Assembly: GCA_030645495.1 (NCBI GenBank)
Contig: JAUSLV010000011.1
Coordinates: forward strand, 186,001-250,000
Direction of reading: 5' to 3'
DNA from: Actinomycetota bacterium
GTDB lineage: Bacteria > Actinomycetota > Acidimicrobiia > Acidimicrobiales > Ilumatobacteraceae
DNA length: 64,000 nucleotides
Shown here: positions 17,759 to 26,252 of the stretch, piece by piece
Layout: each line of letters starts with the position of its first letter
How positions within the stretch are numbered: the first letter of the stretch is position 1
The notes under the pieces: model-generated
Database searches by the model: none
The model's input: the letters and a program-made list of their open reading frames with translations, nothing else
Told to the model about the DNA's origin: nothing
Translations under genes and position numbers: made by a program

Positions 17759-18220
17759 TCACTCGTAGCTGCGGTAGATCACCTCGGCGACGCAGGCCGG
17801 CTTCGGGTTGCCCTCGATCTCGAACGTGACCTCGTACGTGACCTGCACGCCGCCGGCGATGTCGTCGACCTGCTTCAGCACGCCGCCGATACGCAGGTTG
17901 GCGCCCACCGGCACGGGCGACATGAAACGCACCTTGTTGCAGCCGTAGTTGACGCCCATCTTGAAGCCGGTGGTGACGACCACCTGGGGCAGCAGCGCCG
18001 GGATCAGCGAGAGCGTGAGGTAGCCGTGGGCGATCGGCCCGCCGAACGGGCTCTCCTTCTTGGCGCGCTCGACGTCGACATGGATCCACTGGTGGTCGCC
18101 AGTGGCCTCGGCGAACATGTTGACGCTCTCCTGCGTGACGGTGAGCCACGGGCTGTAGCCGAGGTGCTCGCCGACGAGGGTCTTGAGTTCTGCGCTGCCG
18201 TTGATGATGCGAGGTGCCAT
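17759..18220 (-). CDS. MaoC-like (R)-specific enoyl-CoA hydratase
   Basis: Hot-dog fold hydratase acting on acyl-CoA or acyl-ACP thioesters. The hydratase-2 motif FAEATGDHQWIHVD holds the catalytic Asp-His pair, followed by GPIAHGYLTLSLIP, both family hallmarks. Length (153 residues) is normal for single-domain MaoC proteins such as those acting in fatty-acid degradation. ATG 18220 was chosen; an in-frame GTG two codons upstream (18226) is possible. It is downstream of era on the same strand (30-bp gap). Its partner enzymes are not adjacent. Confidence 0.88.
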   Translation of the reverse strand: MAPRIINGSAELKTLVGEHLGYSPWLTVTQESVNMFAEATGDHQWIHVDVERAKKESPFGGPIAHGYLTLSLIPALLPQVVVTTGFKMGVNYGCNKVRFMSPVPVGANLRIGGVLKQVDDIAGGVQVTYEVTFEIEGNPKPACVAEVIYRSYE

Positions 18221-18250
18221 GTGCACAGTGTGCCAGGCGCCGAGCAGGCG

Positions 18251-19090
18251 TCAGTAACCCAGGCGTTGCACCCGGTCGGGCTTGCGCTGCCAGTCCTTGT
18301 CGACCTTCACGAACAGCTCGAGGAAGCACCCCTCGGGCAGCTGGGCGCGTGCGAGCTGGCCGACTTCCTTCAGCACGGCACCGCCCTTGCCGATCACCAT
18401 GCCCTTCTGGCTGTCGCGCTCGACGATGATCTCCACCCGGATCCGGGGCCATTCCCACTCGGTGACGCGCGTGGCGATGCTGTACGGCAGCTCGTCGTGG
18501 GTGACCGCCAGCAGTTGCTCGCGCACGAGTTCGGCCACCCATTGCTCTTCGGGCTGGTCGCTCTTCGTCTCGATGGGGAAGTACTGCGGCCCCTCGGGCA
18601 GTTTGGCCGACAGGAACGCCACCAACTCGGGAATGCCGGCGCCGGTCTTGGCGGACACCGGGAAGTAGTCGGACGCGCCCAGTGCGCTGAGCGCGGTGAG
18701 CTGACCGAGCACCTGGTGCTGCTTCGCCGCGTCGGTCTTGTTGAGGATGACCACGGCCTTCGACATCTCGAGGTGGCTGGCGACCCACTTGTCGCCGCTA
18801 CCGAACGGCTTGGTGGCGTCGATGACGAGGCACACCACATCGACGTCGCTGACGCTGTCGAGCGCGGTGGCGTTCACTCGCTCGCCGAGCGCCGTGACCG
18901 GTTTGTGGAGGCCGGGCGTGTCGACGAACACGAGCTGCGATTCGGGGGTGTTGAGCACGCCCATCACGCGATGGCGCGTGGTTTGCGGCTTGTCGCTGAC
19001 GATGCTGACCTTGTGCCCGCACATCGCGTTCACGAGGGTGCTCTTGCCCACGTTCGGCCTGCCGACGAGGGTGACGAATCCGCTGTGCAT
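18251..19090 (-). CDS. era: GTPase Era
   Basis: Essential GTPase that binds the 3' end of 16S rRNA and checks 30S assembly. The 279 residues show G1 GRPNVGKST (10-18), G3 DTPGLH, G4 NKTD and G5 SAK. The C-terminal KH domain contains VIGKGGAVLKEVG. The open frame runs further upstream, but the conserved Era N-terminus begins at ATG 19090 (HSGFVTLVGRPN). A TAGCCT box lies 10 nt before it. era lies 12 kb from phoH-ybeY-hlyC here, whereas the genes are often contiguous. Confidence 0.95.
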   Translation of the reverse strand: MHSGFVTLVGRPNVGKSTLVNAMCGHKVSIVSDKPQTTRHRVMGVLNTPESQLVFVDTPGLHKPVTALGERVNATALDSVSDVDVVCLVIDATKPFGSGDKWVASHLEMSKAVVILNKTDAAKQHQVLGQLTALSALGASDYFPVSAKTGAGIPELVAFLSAKLPEGPQYFPIETKSDQPEEQWVAELVREQLLAVTHDELPYSIATRVTEWEWPRIRVEIIVERDSQKGMVIGKGGAVLKEVGQLARAQLPEGCFLELFVKVDKDWQRKPDRVQRLGY

Positions 19091-19133
19091 CAGGTGATCC
19101 AGGCTACCGGCCGCCTCTTGGCGCCGGGGCGGA

Positions 19134-19790
19134 TCACGGGTCCGATGTGGTGGTGCCGGTGGTCGACTCGGGCGGCGCGAGTGTTCCGGTGAGGCTCTGG
19201 TAGTCGAGGTGGGTGACCGGCGTACCCGCGGCCACGAATTCACCCGACGGCTTGGTGACGGGCAGATCGAAGGTCACTTGGCCGATACCGCGGCTGTCGG
19301 TGAGTGTGAGCACGATCTGGGCGATCGCGTAGCGTTGGTCGCCGATCGCGATCTCGTCGAAGAACCTGTCGGGCAGGTCGACGCGGGCGACGCCGGTGCC
19401 ATCGGGCGGGCGCACCATGATCACGGCGTCCGGCGGGATCGCAGTGCGCAGGCCCGGCGTGTCGGGCGGAGGGCCGGACTGCAGCGCCGACACGATCAGC
19501 TGCAGCACCACCGGTGAGGGCAGCGCCTGGTTCACGTACGTGAGCTGACCGCCGGCGATGTAGTACAGGCGCACGAGTTCCGTCTGCACAATGGAGGTGG
19601 AGGTCTCCAACCCCGACGTGCTGGTGGGGATCATGGTCGTGCTGGTGGAGGTGGTGCTGGGGAGCGTGTCGTCGAGATCGCCCGGCGGGTTGATCCGGCT
19701 GACCTTGCCATCGTCCACCACGCTGCACGCGGCCATGGCCGTGCTCGCCAGCGTGGCTGCCAGCAGCGCGGTCAGGAATCGTCGGTGCAT
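19134..19790 (-). CDS. GerMN-domain lipoprotein (LpqB-like, short)
   Basis: Predicted lipoprotein on the outer face of the membrane. A signal peptide with lipobox LASTAMAAC precedes a Ser/Thr/Pro-rich linker (about 40-70), then a GerMN (sporulation/germination) domain of about 100 residues. It follows the sensor kinase gene with a TGATG overlap. I chose the ATG because GGAGG is 7 nt before it; the GTG one codon upstream is less well spaced. In Mycobacteriales, mtrB is followed by lpqB, a much longer lipoprotein with this domain, so this may be a minimal LpqB counterpart. Confidence 0.82.
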   Translation of the reverse strand: MHRRFLTALLAATLASTAMAACSVVDDGKVSRINPPGDLDDTLPSTTSTSTTMIPTSTSGLETSTSIVQTELVRLYYIAGGQLTYVNQALPSPVVLQLIVSALQSGPPPDTPGLRTAIPPDAVIMVRPPDGTGVARVDLPDRFFDEIAIGDQRYAIAQIVLTLTDSRGIGQVTFDLPVTKPSGEFVAAGTPVTHLDYQSLTGTLAPPESTTGTTTSDP

Positions 19791-21154
19791 CACGTCACCT
19801 CCAGGAAGCTCACCATGAAGCGGGCGCCGCCACCGGGTCGGTCTTCCACCCAGGCCTCGCCGCCGTGGGCCTGCGCGTGTTCGGCGACGAGCGCGAGGCC
19901 GAGGCCGGTGCCGACGCGATGGCGGGCAGCGCTGCCGCGGGCGAAGCGCTCGAAGATGCGCGACCGCTCGCCGCGGGCCACGCCGGGGCCGGCGTCCTCG
20001 ACGCCGAGCACCAGCGTCTGTCGGCCGCGCATCTCGGCGAACACTCGCACTGGGCCGCCACCGTGCTCGCGGGCGTTCTCCAGCAGGTTGGCGAGGATCC
20101 GTTCGAAGCGCAGCTTGTCGAGGCGCACGAGCGGCGGCACCTTGGTGGCAACGTCGATCTCCACCTCGCCGAACCCGTAGCGCTGGGCGATGCGCGGGAT
20201 CAGCTCGCGCGGATCGACTTCTTCACGATGCAGTTCGCTGGAGCCGGCGTCGATACGCGACAGCTCGAGCAGGTCCATCACCATGTGATCGAAGCGGCGC
20301 ACCTGGCTGACCACGAGATCGAGCGCCTGTTGGCTGCGCTCGGGCAGGTCGTCGCGGCGACCGTCCAGCACTTCCACAGCGGCCGTGAGCGCGGTGATCG
20401 GTGACCGCAGTTCGTGGCTGACGTCACTGGCGAAGCGTGCCTCGCGCTCGATGCGGGTCTGTACTGCGTCGGCCATCTCGTTGAACGAGCTGGCCAGACG
20501 GTCGAGGTCTGGGTCGTTCTCCCGGGCCATACGCACGTCGAGGCCACCGGAGGCGATCTCCCCGGCTGCCGTGGCGACACGCGACAGCGGCCGCAGCAGA
20601 CGCCGGCTGGTCCAGGCGCCGGCGAACCCGGCGAACAGGATGGTGACACCTGAGCCGGCGAGCAGCGCGGTGGCGATCGCCCGCAGGTTGCTCTCGGTGC
20701 TCTCCATCGGGAACGCCTCGAAGTACTGGGCGTCGGCGGCGGGCATGTTGATGCCGATGGCGACGTACGGGTCGCCGTCGAATTCGTAGCGCTGCTGGCC
20801 GCTGCCACCCTGGTCGACCAGTAGGCGCAGTTCGATCGGGAACGTCTCGAGCGAGTAGCGCGTGTCCGCGAGGTACGGCCGATCGCCGAGCAGCAACACG
20901 GTGAAGCCACCGCTTTCGGTGCGCAGCGCGTCGACGTTGAACTGCGTGCCGGTGAGCAGCTGGTCGCGAACCGCCTTGGCGTTCGTATACGCCTCGGTGC
21001 GCGCCGTCTGTTGGCGCTGGTCGATCATGAACGAACGCGAGGTGGCGAAGGTGACGACTGCGAGACCGAGGCTGGCCGTGAGCGCCGTGAGGGAGAAGAA
21101 CACCATCACGCGTGTGCGCAGGCGCAGGGTTCGGCGTTTGCGCGGAGGGTTCAT
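19790..21154 (-). CDS. Sensor histidine kinase (MtrB-like)
   Basis: Membrane histidine kinase. The 454-residue protein has two membrane segments (about 16-38 and 163-183) enclosing an extracytoplasmic sensor region. A HAMP domain (about 184-236) and a dimerisation/H box FASDVSHELRSPITAL with phospho-acceptor H247 follow. The ATPase shows N box (LLENAREHG) and G boxes (DAGPGV and GTGLGLAL). ATG 21154 was chosen; the upstream extension is Arg-rich. Its coupling to a GerMN lipoprotein and the nearby divergent MtrA-like regulator suggest an MtrAB-type system. Confidence 0.9.
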   Translation of the reverse strand: MNPPRKRRTLRLRTRVMVFFSLTALTASLGLAVVTFATSRSFMIDQRQQTARTEAYTNAKAVRDQLLTGTQFNVDALRTESGGFTVLLLGDRPYLADTRYSLETFPIELRLLVDQGGSGQQRYEFDGDPYVAIGINMPAADAQYFEAFPMESTESNLRAIATALLAGSGVTILFAGFAGAWTSRRLLRPLSRVATAAGEIASGGLDVRMARENDPDLDRLASSFNEMADAVQTRIEREARFASDVSHELRSPITALTAAVEVLDGRRDDLPERSQQALDLVVSQVRRFDHMVMDLLELSRIDAGSSELHREEVDPRELIPRIAQRYGFGEVEIDVATKVPPLVRLDKLRFERILANLLENAREHGGGPVRVFAEMRGRQTLVLGVEDAGPGVARGERSRIFERFARGSAARHRVGTGLGLALVAEHAQAHGGEAWVEDRPGGGARFMVSFLEVT

Positions 21155-21203
21155 CGGCCAACAGTGTGGCGCATCCGTGGGCCGAGCGCGAGTCGGAGTT
21201 GCT

Positions 21204-21238
21204 CGTCGGCGGACGCGCACCTGGCGCGTCCGCCGACG
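21204..21238 (-). terminator. Strong GC hairpin between the STAS gene and the kinase gene
   Basis: A perfect 15-bp stem (21204-21218 with 21224-21238) and a 5-nt loop. No T-run follows, so it would be a U-less terminator of the kind common in high-GC actinobacteria. It lies after the STAS gene stop and before the kinase gene start, so it probably separates the two transcripts or lowers read-through. Confidence 0.6.
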
Positions 21239-21257
21239 GCGGAGGGTGGCCGAGCGC

Positions 21258-21614
21258 TCAGGCTGCTCGGTCGATCAGGGCAAAGGCCTGCTCATCGGCC
21301 TGCAGCACGGGGGCCAACATGTCGAGGTCGCCGAGCAGCAACTCGGCCCGCAGGATCAGTTCGGCGCACACGAAGGCCACGCTGCGCCCGGTGGCGGTGA
21401 TGCTGTGGGCCAGGTGACGCAAGGCCCGCACCCCGGTCTCGGTGAGGAAGGTGACGGCGCTGAGGTTCACCACGAGACCGTGGCCGTCGGGCAGCTGCTG
21501 ACATGCGGTGAGGATCGCGGCCCCATGGTCGGCGGTGGCGATCGGCCCGGTGATGGTCATCGTCGTGTGTCGCCGATCGACATCGGTGACGGTGGTGAGC
21601 TCTGGTGCCAGCAT
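21258..21614 (-). CDS. STAS-domain protein (anti-anti-sigma factor-like)
   Basis: A 118-residue single STAS domain, the fold of SpoIIAA/RsbV-type anti-anti-sigma factors. The central strand and turn (LVVNLSAVTFLTETGVRALRHLA) carry Thr/Ser residues at the position usually phosphorylated by an anti-sigma kinase. No partner RsbW-type kinase is nearby. The start is well supported, with GGAGG 5 nt upstream of ATG 21614. It lies upstream of the sensor kinase gene on the same strand, but a strong hairpin separates them. Confidence 0.82.
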   Translation of the reverse strand: MLAPELTTVTDVDRRHTTMTITGPIATADHGAAILTACQQLPDGHGLVVNLSAVTFLTETGVRALRHLAHSITATGRSVAFVCAELILRAELLLGDLDMLAPVLQADEQAFALIDRAA

Positions 21615-21722
21615 CGCAACCTCCGGGTAGAGCGGCGATGGGTCGCCGGGTCGAGCGGCGACGGGGTCGCCAAAGGATTGTGGCGATCAGATCGCCGGAG
21701 CTGCCCGCTCGTTCACCGCTGC

Positions 21723-21757
21723 CGGTGAGGCACCAGGGGGAGGAAGGCACCTCACCG
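21723..21757. repeat. Short inverted repeat in the STAS/regulator divergent region
   Basis: CGGTGAGG (21723-21730) and CCTCACCG (21750-21757) are perfectly complementary with a 19-nt gap. The repeat lies about 110 bp upstream of the STAS gene and about 95 bp upstream of the response regulator gene, so it could be an operator for either. Confidence 0.35.
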
Positions 21758-21851
21758 AGGCAGCGTGAACACTCATAGCGTGCATGACATTTGTGACGAG
21801 ACCACGCTCGCTGTGTGCGATTTCTGTAACAGATGAAACAGATCGGGCAGG

Positions 21852-22547
21852 ATGGTGATCGTGATCTCACTGCTGTTCATCGAGGACGACGACGCCATCC
21901 GTCTCGCGCTGCGGTTGGCCTTGGAGGACGAGGGCTACGAGGTTCGCGAAGCACCCGATGGTCGCTCGGGTCTGAACGCGTTCGCCGAGAGCGAACCCGA
22001 CCTCGTGCTGCTCGATCTGCGCCTCCCCGACCTCTCGGGCTTCGAGGTGTGCCGCTCACTGCGCTCGAACAGCATCGTGCCGATCATCATCGTCACCGCG
22101 CAGACCGACACCTACGACCTGGTTGCCGGCCTCGAGGCAGGGGCCGACGACTATGTGACGAAGCCGGTGGTGCCCAAGGAACTGGCGGCGCGCATTCGCG
22201 CTGCGCTCCGCCGGGTGCACCTGCACGAGAGCACGTCGGTGCCCACCTCGATCAGTCGGTTCGGCGACATCGAGTTACGTCGCGACCAGGGCATCGTGTT
22301 GAAGGCGGGGCAGGAGCTGAACCTCACCAAGACCGAATACCGCCTGCTCTGCGAGTTCGCCGATCACGCCAACATGGTGCTGTCACGCGACCAACTGCTG
22401 GAGCGAGTGTGGGGCTACGAATACTTGGGTGACAGCAGGCTGGTGGATGCGCACGTGCGCCGCTTGCGGGTGAAGGTGGAAGATCAGCCCGACGAGCCCA
22501 AGCTGGTCGTCACTGCCCGGGGCATCGGTTATCGCTTGCTGGCCTGA
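21852..22547 (+). CDS. OmpR/MtrA-like response regulator
   Basis: DNA-binding response regulator of 231 residues. The receiver domain has the acidic pair at 11-13 (EDD), phospho-acceptor D55 (LVLLDLRLPD), and K104 in ADDYVTKPV. The C-terminal winged helix carries the usual TKTEYRLLCEF, LSRDQLLERVWGYEY and DSRLVDAHVRRLRVKVE segments. The QTDTYDLVAGLEAGADDY stretch resembles MtrA. It is transcribed divergently from the STAS/kinase/lipoprotein genes and is their likely partner. ATG 21852 is used; in-frame GTGs follow within three codons. Confidence 0.92.
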   Translation: MVIVISLLFIEDDDAIRLALRLALEDEGYEVREAPDGRSGLNAFAESEPDLVLLDLRLPDLSGFEVCRSLRSNSIVPIIIVTAQTDTYDLVAGLEAGADDYVTKPVVPKELAARIRAALRRVHLHESTSVPTSISRFGDIELRRDQGIVLKAGQELNLTKTEYRLLCEFADHANMVLSRDQLLERVWGYEYLGDSRLVDAHVRRLRVKVEDQPDEPKLVVTARGIGYRLLA

Positions 22548-22551
22548 CGCG

Positions 22552-24342
22552 TCAGCCCGGCCAGACACGACTGCGCAGGTATTCGCCGAGGCCCTTGGCC
22601 TGCGCGTCGAACGCTGTGCTGGAGGCGACGCCCTCGCCCAACAGGCCGACGATCACGAAGTTGAGCGCGCACAGGTTGGGCAGTTCGTAGCGGCGCACTT
22701 CGAGATCGGCTGCTTCGGGCATGAGGGCCTTCACCGCGTCGGCCGTGAGGTTGTCGGCAAGCCATGCGTAGCCGGCCGCATCACGCGCCCAGATGCCTAC
22801 GTTCGCGTTGCCGCCCTTGTCGCCGCTGCGGGCAGCGAAGTGCGTGCCCAGTGCTTCACCGGCTTCGGGACCGACCGGCTCGACGGACTCGACGGACTCG
22901 ACGGACTCGACCCCACGTGCCGCTGGTGCCTCCGTCGTTCGTGTCGCGGGCGATACCGCAGATCCGCTGGGTGCGGCCGCGACGTGAAGCCGAGAGTTGT
23001 CGGGAAGGACGACGACCTCGCGCACGTCGCCGACGGGAACGAGAGCCGGCCAGTACACCCCATACGACTGTGCCTCGGCCGGGCCACCGGTGCCGAAGAA
23101 GCCGGGGTAGTTGGACAGCGCGAGTTCGATGGCTGCGCCGCTGAACGCCTTTCCGACCAACTTCTCGTCGGGACTCTTGACCGTGATGTGCAGTCGCCCC
23201 GACGCTTGCTCCTGGGTGGCCGCGTCGGATGGGGCCGGCACGAACCGCACATCGACCTCGGCGAAGCGATCCTCGCCGCCCAGCCGACGGAACAGGGCCT
23301 CGCGCAGCCACGTCGCCTTGCGCTCCTGATCGAGCCCGGTGAGTACGAACGTCATCCGACCGCGATAGCCGCCCTCCAGGTTCAGGCACACTTTGGCCGA
23401 CGACGGTGCCGGCCCACCTTTCACGCCCGCGATCCGCACTCGATCGCGACCTTCATCGGCGAGATGGATCGTGTCGAAGCGGGCGACGACATCCGGGTTC
23501 GGGTAGTCGGGCGCGCCGATCTCGTAGAGCAGTTGTGCGGTGACCGTGCCCACGTTCACGACACCGCCGGTGCCTTCGTGCTTGGTGATCACCGACGAGC
23601 CGTCGGCCTCGACCTCGGCGATCGGGAACCCGAGCGGCAGCGTGGGGTCGGGGATCTCCTCGAACCACGAGTAGTTGCCGCCGGTGGCTTGTGTGCCGCA
23701 CTCGATCACGTGCCCGGCCACCACTGCGCCCGCGAGGGCATCAAAGTCGTCACGTGCCCAACCGTGCCACCACGCGGCCGCACCCACCACGAGTGCTGCG
23801 TCGGTGACCCGTGGGCACACCACCACGTCGGCGCCGGCGCGCAGCGCCTCGGCGATGCCCCATCCGCCCAGGTAGGCGTTGGCGGTCACCGGCTGGCCCG
23901 TGAGCGGTGCGCCAGTGTCGAGGTGGGCCAACACCGGCCGCAGTTCCTCGACGCGGGGCATCAGGTCGTCGCCTTCGATGTGGGCCACCTTCACATCCAG
24001 GCCCAGCGCCTCGGCGATCAGCCGCACCTTCTCCGCGCAGCCTGCGGGGTTCAGGCCGCCGGCATTGGTGACGATCTTGATCCCCTTCGCGGCGCAGTGG
24101 CCGAGCACCTGTTGCATCTGCAACAGGAACGTTCCGGCGTACCCCGTGTCGGGGTTGCGTAGCCGCTGCTTGTGCAGGATCAGGATCGTCAGCTCGGCCA
24201 GCCAGTCGCCGGTGAGCACATCGATGGGGCGGTCGCCACCGCCCTCCACCATCTCCTTCGCGGCCGACAAGCGGTCGCCGAAGAACCCGCTGCAGTTGGC
24301 GATGCGCACCGCCCGTGTTCCACGTTCGGTGGCGCCAGTCAT
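22552..24342 (-). CDS. AtuA family protein (DUF1446, acyclic terpene utilisation type)
   Basis: Protein of the AtuA family, needed for citronellol/geraniol growth in Pseudomonas but of unresolved biochemical role. The N-terminal domain (about 1-445) contains NAGGLNPAGCAEK, GWGIAEALRAGADVVVCPRVTDA and a GTQATGGNYSWFEE segment. A C-terminal AtuA-like domain (about 495-596) includes SGDKGGNANVGIWAR. A short Val-Glu-Ser tandem repeat links them. The ATG overlaps the biotin carboxylase stop (ATGA), and it is the last gene of a four-gene operon. The frame is open far upstream, but that region belongs to the carboxylase gene. Confidence 0.88.
   Translation of the reverse strand: MTGATERGTRAVRIANCSGFFGDRLSAAKEMVEGGGDRPIDVLTGDWLAELTILILHKQRLRNPDTGYAGTFLLQMQQVLGHCAAKGIKIVTNAGGLNPAGCAEKVRLIAEALGLDVKVAHIEGDDLMPRVEELRPVLAHLDTGAPLTGQPVTANAYLGGWGIAEALRAGADVVVCPRVTDAALVVGAAAWWHGWARDDFDALAGAVVAGHVIECGTQATGGNYSWFEEIPDPTLPLGFPIAEVEADGSSVITKHEGTGGVVNVGTVTAQLLYEIGAPDYPNPDVVARFDTIHLADEGRDRVRIAGVKGGPAPSSAKVCLNLEGGYRGRMTFVLTGLDQERKATWLREALFRRLGGEDRFAEVDVRFVPAPSDAATQEQASGRLHITVKSPDEKLVGKAFSGAAIELALSNYPGFFGTGGPAEAQSYGVYWPALVPVGDVREVVVLPDNSRLHVAAAPSGSAVSPATRTTEAPAARGVESVESVESVEPVGPEAGEALGTHFAARSGDKGGNANVGIWARDAAGYAWLADNLTADAVKALMPEAADLEVRRYELPNLCALNFVIVGLLGEGVASSTAFDAQAKGLGEYLRSRVWPG
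22879..22914. repeat. In-frame 9-bp tandem repeat in the AtuA-like gene
   Basis: Three exact copies of CTCGACGGA and a partial fourth encode a Val-Glu-Ser repeat on the minus strand, between the two domains of the AtuA-like protein. The unit length keeps the frame, so copy-number change would only alter linker length. Confidence 0.8.
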
Positions 24343-26252
24343 GCGGGGTCGACCTTCAGCAACGCTTGCCCGCCGTCGAGTTGCTGGCCCGCCTGCACGT
24401 ACACCTCGGCGATGACGCCGCTGTGCGGCGACACCACGAGGTGCTCCATCTTCATCGCCTCGATCGAGAGCAGCCCCTGGCCGGCGTCGACGGTGTCGCC
24501 GACAGCGACGAGGAGGCGCACGACCTTGCCCGGCATCGGCGACACGGTGGACCCGGCGCGTCCGGCGTCGTCGGGCGACACGAACCGCGGGGGCACGCCG
24601 AACGTGAACCGGCCACCGGCGGCGAACACCGACGCACCGTGCACTGCCACGCTGCCACGGCCGAGCGCGTCGCGGGTGAACGGATCGAGTTCCACCGTGG
24701 CGCCGTCGACGACGAGTTCCTGGAGTGTGTCGGAGCGATCGAAGCGGTAGTCGATGATGTGCTCGCTCCCGTCGTGTGTCAGCACCTGACGCTGCAGTTG
24801 TGACATGTTGTTGCGCCAGCCGATCGGGAACCTGCCTCTTCGCGCGGGCACCAAGGCCAGTGCAGCAGCGGCGATCGTGAGCGTGTCGGGTGTTGGCGCC
24901 TCGCCGAGCGGGTGGCGATCCAGCCAGCCGGTGTCGATGCCGCTGCCGGGGGCATCGAGTTCGGTCCAGCGCGACAGCAGGTCGATCAACAACTCGCGGT
25001 TCGTGACCGGCCCGTTGAGCGTGGCGCCGGTCAAGGCTTTCACCAGCCGGCGGGCCGCCTCGGCGCGGGTGGCACCGTGGGCGATCAGCTTGGCGATCAT
25101 CGAGTCGTAGTAGGGCGGCACCTCGCTGCCCGACTCGATCGCGCTGTCCACGCGCACGCCGGGCACAGCACCGAAGTGCACCTCGTGGAACACGCCAGCG
25201 CTGGGCAGGTAGCCGTGGTACGGGTCTTCCGCACACAAGCGCACCTCGATCGCGTGGCCGTGCAGCGGCACCTCCACCAACAGGTCGGCGGGAATGCGGT
25301 GCCCCTCGGCGATGGAGAGTTGCAGCGCCACCAGGTCGGTACCCGTGATCAGCTCGGTGACCGGGTGTTCCACCTGCAGGCGCGTGTTCATCTCCAGGAA
25401 GGAGAAGCTGCCGTCGGCGGCGAGCAGGAACTCCACCGTACCTGCGCCCACGTAGCCCACGGCGCAGGCAGCGGCGACTGCGGCGGCCTCCATCCGCACT
25501 CGCAGATCGGGGTCGACGGCTGGGGAGGGTGCCTCCTCCAGCACCTTTTGGTGACGCCGCTGCAGGGTGCAGTCGCGCTCGTGCAGTGCGATCGTGTTGC
25601 CCTGGGAGTCGGCCAGCACCTGGATCTCCACGTGACGGGCGCCTTCCAGGTAGCGCTCCACGAACACGGTGCCGTCGCCGAATGCAGCGGCAGCCTCGCG
25701 CTCGGCACCGGCGATCGCCTCGGCGAGTGCGGACGCGTCGCGCACGATCCGCATGCCACGCCCGCCACCACCGGCGGAAGCCTTCACGAGGGCCGGCAAC
25801 CCGACCTCGGCCAACGACTCGACAGTGTTGTCGGGGGCCACCGGCACGCCGTGCTCGCGCATCAGCTGCTTGGCCGCGATCTTGGAACCCATCGCCGCGA
25901 TCGCCGACGGGGGAGGGCCGATCCACAGGAGGCCGGCGTCGAGCACCTCTTGTGCGAAGTTCGCGTTCTCGGAGAGGAAGCCGTAGCCGGGGTGGATCGC
26001 CTGCGCTCCGGCACGGAGCGCGGCCGCGATGATCAGGTCGCCGCGCAGGTAGGTGTCGGTGGACGCGGTGCCGGGCAGGCGCACGGCGCGGTCGGCCTCG
26101 CGCACGAACACCGCGTCGGCATCGGCGTCGCTGAACACGGCGACGGTGTCGATCGCCAGGTCGCGGCAGGTCCGCATGATGCGCCGGGCGATCTCGCCGC
26201 GGTTGGCCACGAGCACGGACGTGATGGGGGTGTGTGCAGTGTTCATCGTCAT
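24339..26252 (-). CDS. Acyl-CoA carboxylase biotin subunit (BC-BCCP, MCC/AtuF-like)
   Basis: Alpha subunit that carboxylates its own biotin for a branched or terpenoid acyl-CoA. The 637 residues run biotin carboxylase (VLVANRGEIARRI, ATP-grasp with KASAGGGGRGMRIV, the EMNTRLQVEHPVTE catalytic stretch), a linker, and a C-terminal biotinyl domain with EAMKMEH (biotin lysine about K601). ATG 26252 overlaps the stop of the carboxyltransferase gene (TGATG). Overlaps on both sides mark tight coupling. Substrate candidates from context are geranyl-CoA-like or methylcrotonyl-CoA; sequence alone does not decide. Confidence 0.92.
   Translation of the reverse strand: MTMNTAHTPITSVLVANRGEIARRIMRTCRDLAIDTVAVFSDADADAVFVREADRAVRLPGTASTDTYLRGDLIIAAALRAGAQAIHPGYGFLSENANFAQEVLDAGLLWIGPPPSAIAAMGSKIAAKQLMREHGVPVAPDNTVESLAEVGLPALVKASAGGGGRGMRIVRDASALAEAIAGAEREAAAAFGDGTVFVERYLEGARHVEIQVLADSQGNTIALHERDCTLQRRHQKVLEEAPSPAVDPDLRVRMEAAAVAAACAVGYVGAGTVEFLLAADGSFSFLEMNTRLQVEHPVTELITGTDLVALQLSIAEGHRIPADLLVEVPLHGHAIEVRLCAEDPYHGYLPSAGVFHEVHFGAVPGVRVDSAIESGSEVPPYYDSMIAKLIAHGATRAEAARRLVKALTGATLNGPVTNRELLIDLLSRWTELDAPGSGIDTGWLDRHPLGEAPTPDTLTIAAAALALVPARRGRFPIGWRNNMSQLQRQVLTHDGSEHIIDYRFDRSDTLQELVVDGATVELDPFTRDALGRGSVAVHGASVFAAGGRFTFGVPPRFVSPDDAGRAGSTVSPMPGKVVRLLVAVGDTVDAGQGLLSIEAMKMEHLVVSPHSGVIAEVYVQAGQQLDGGQALLKVDPA

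Noticed and set aside
24343-25926. N-terminal 528 codons of the long frame that contains the AtuA-like gene
   Set aside because: They lie out of frame within the biotin carboxylase gene and have an Arg-rich non-protein composition. The AtuA family N-terminus begins at 24342.
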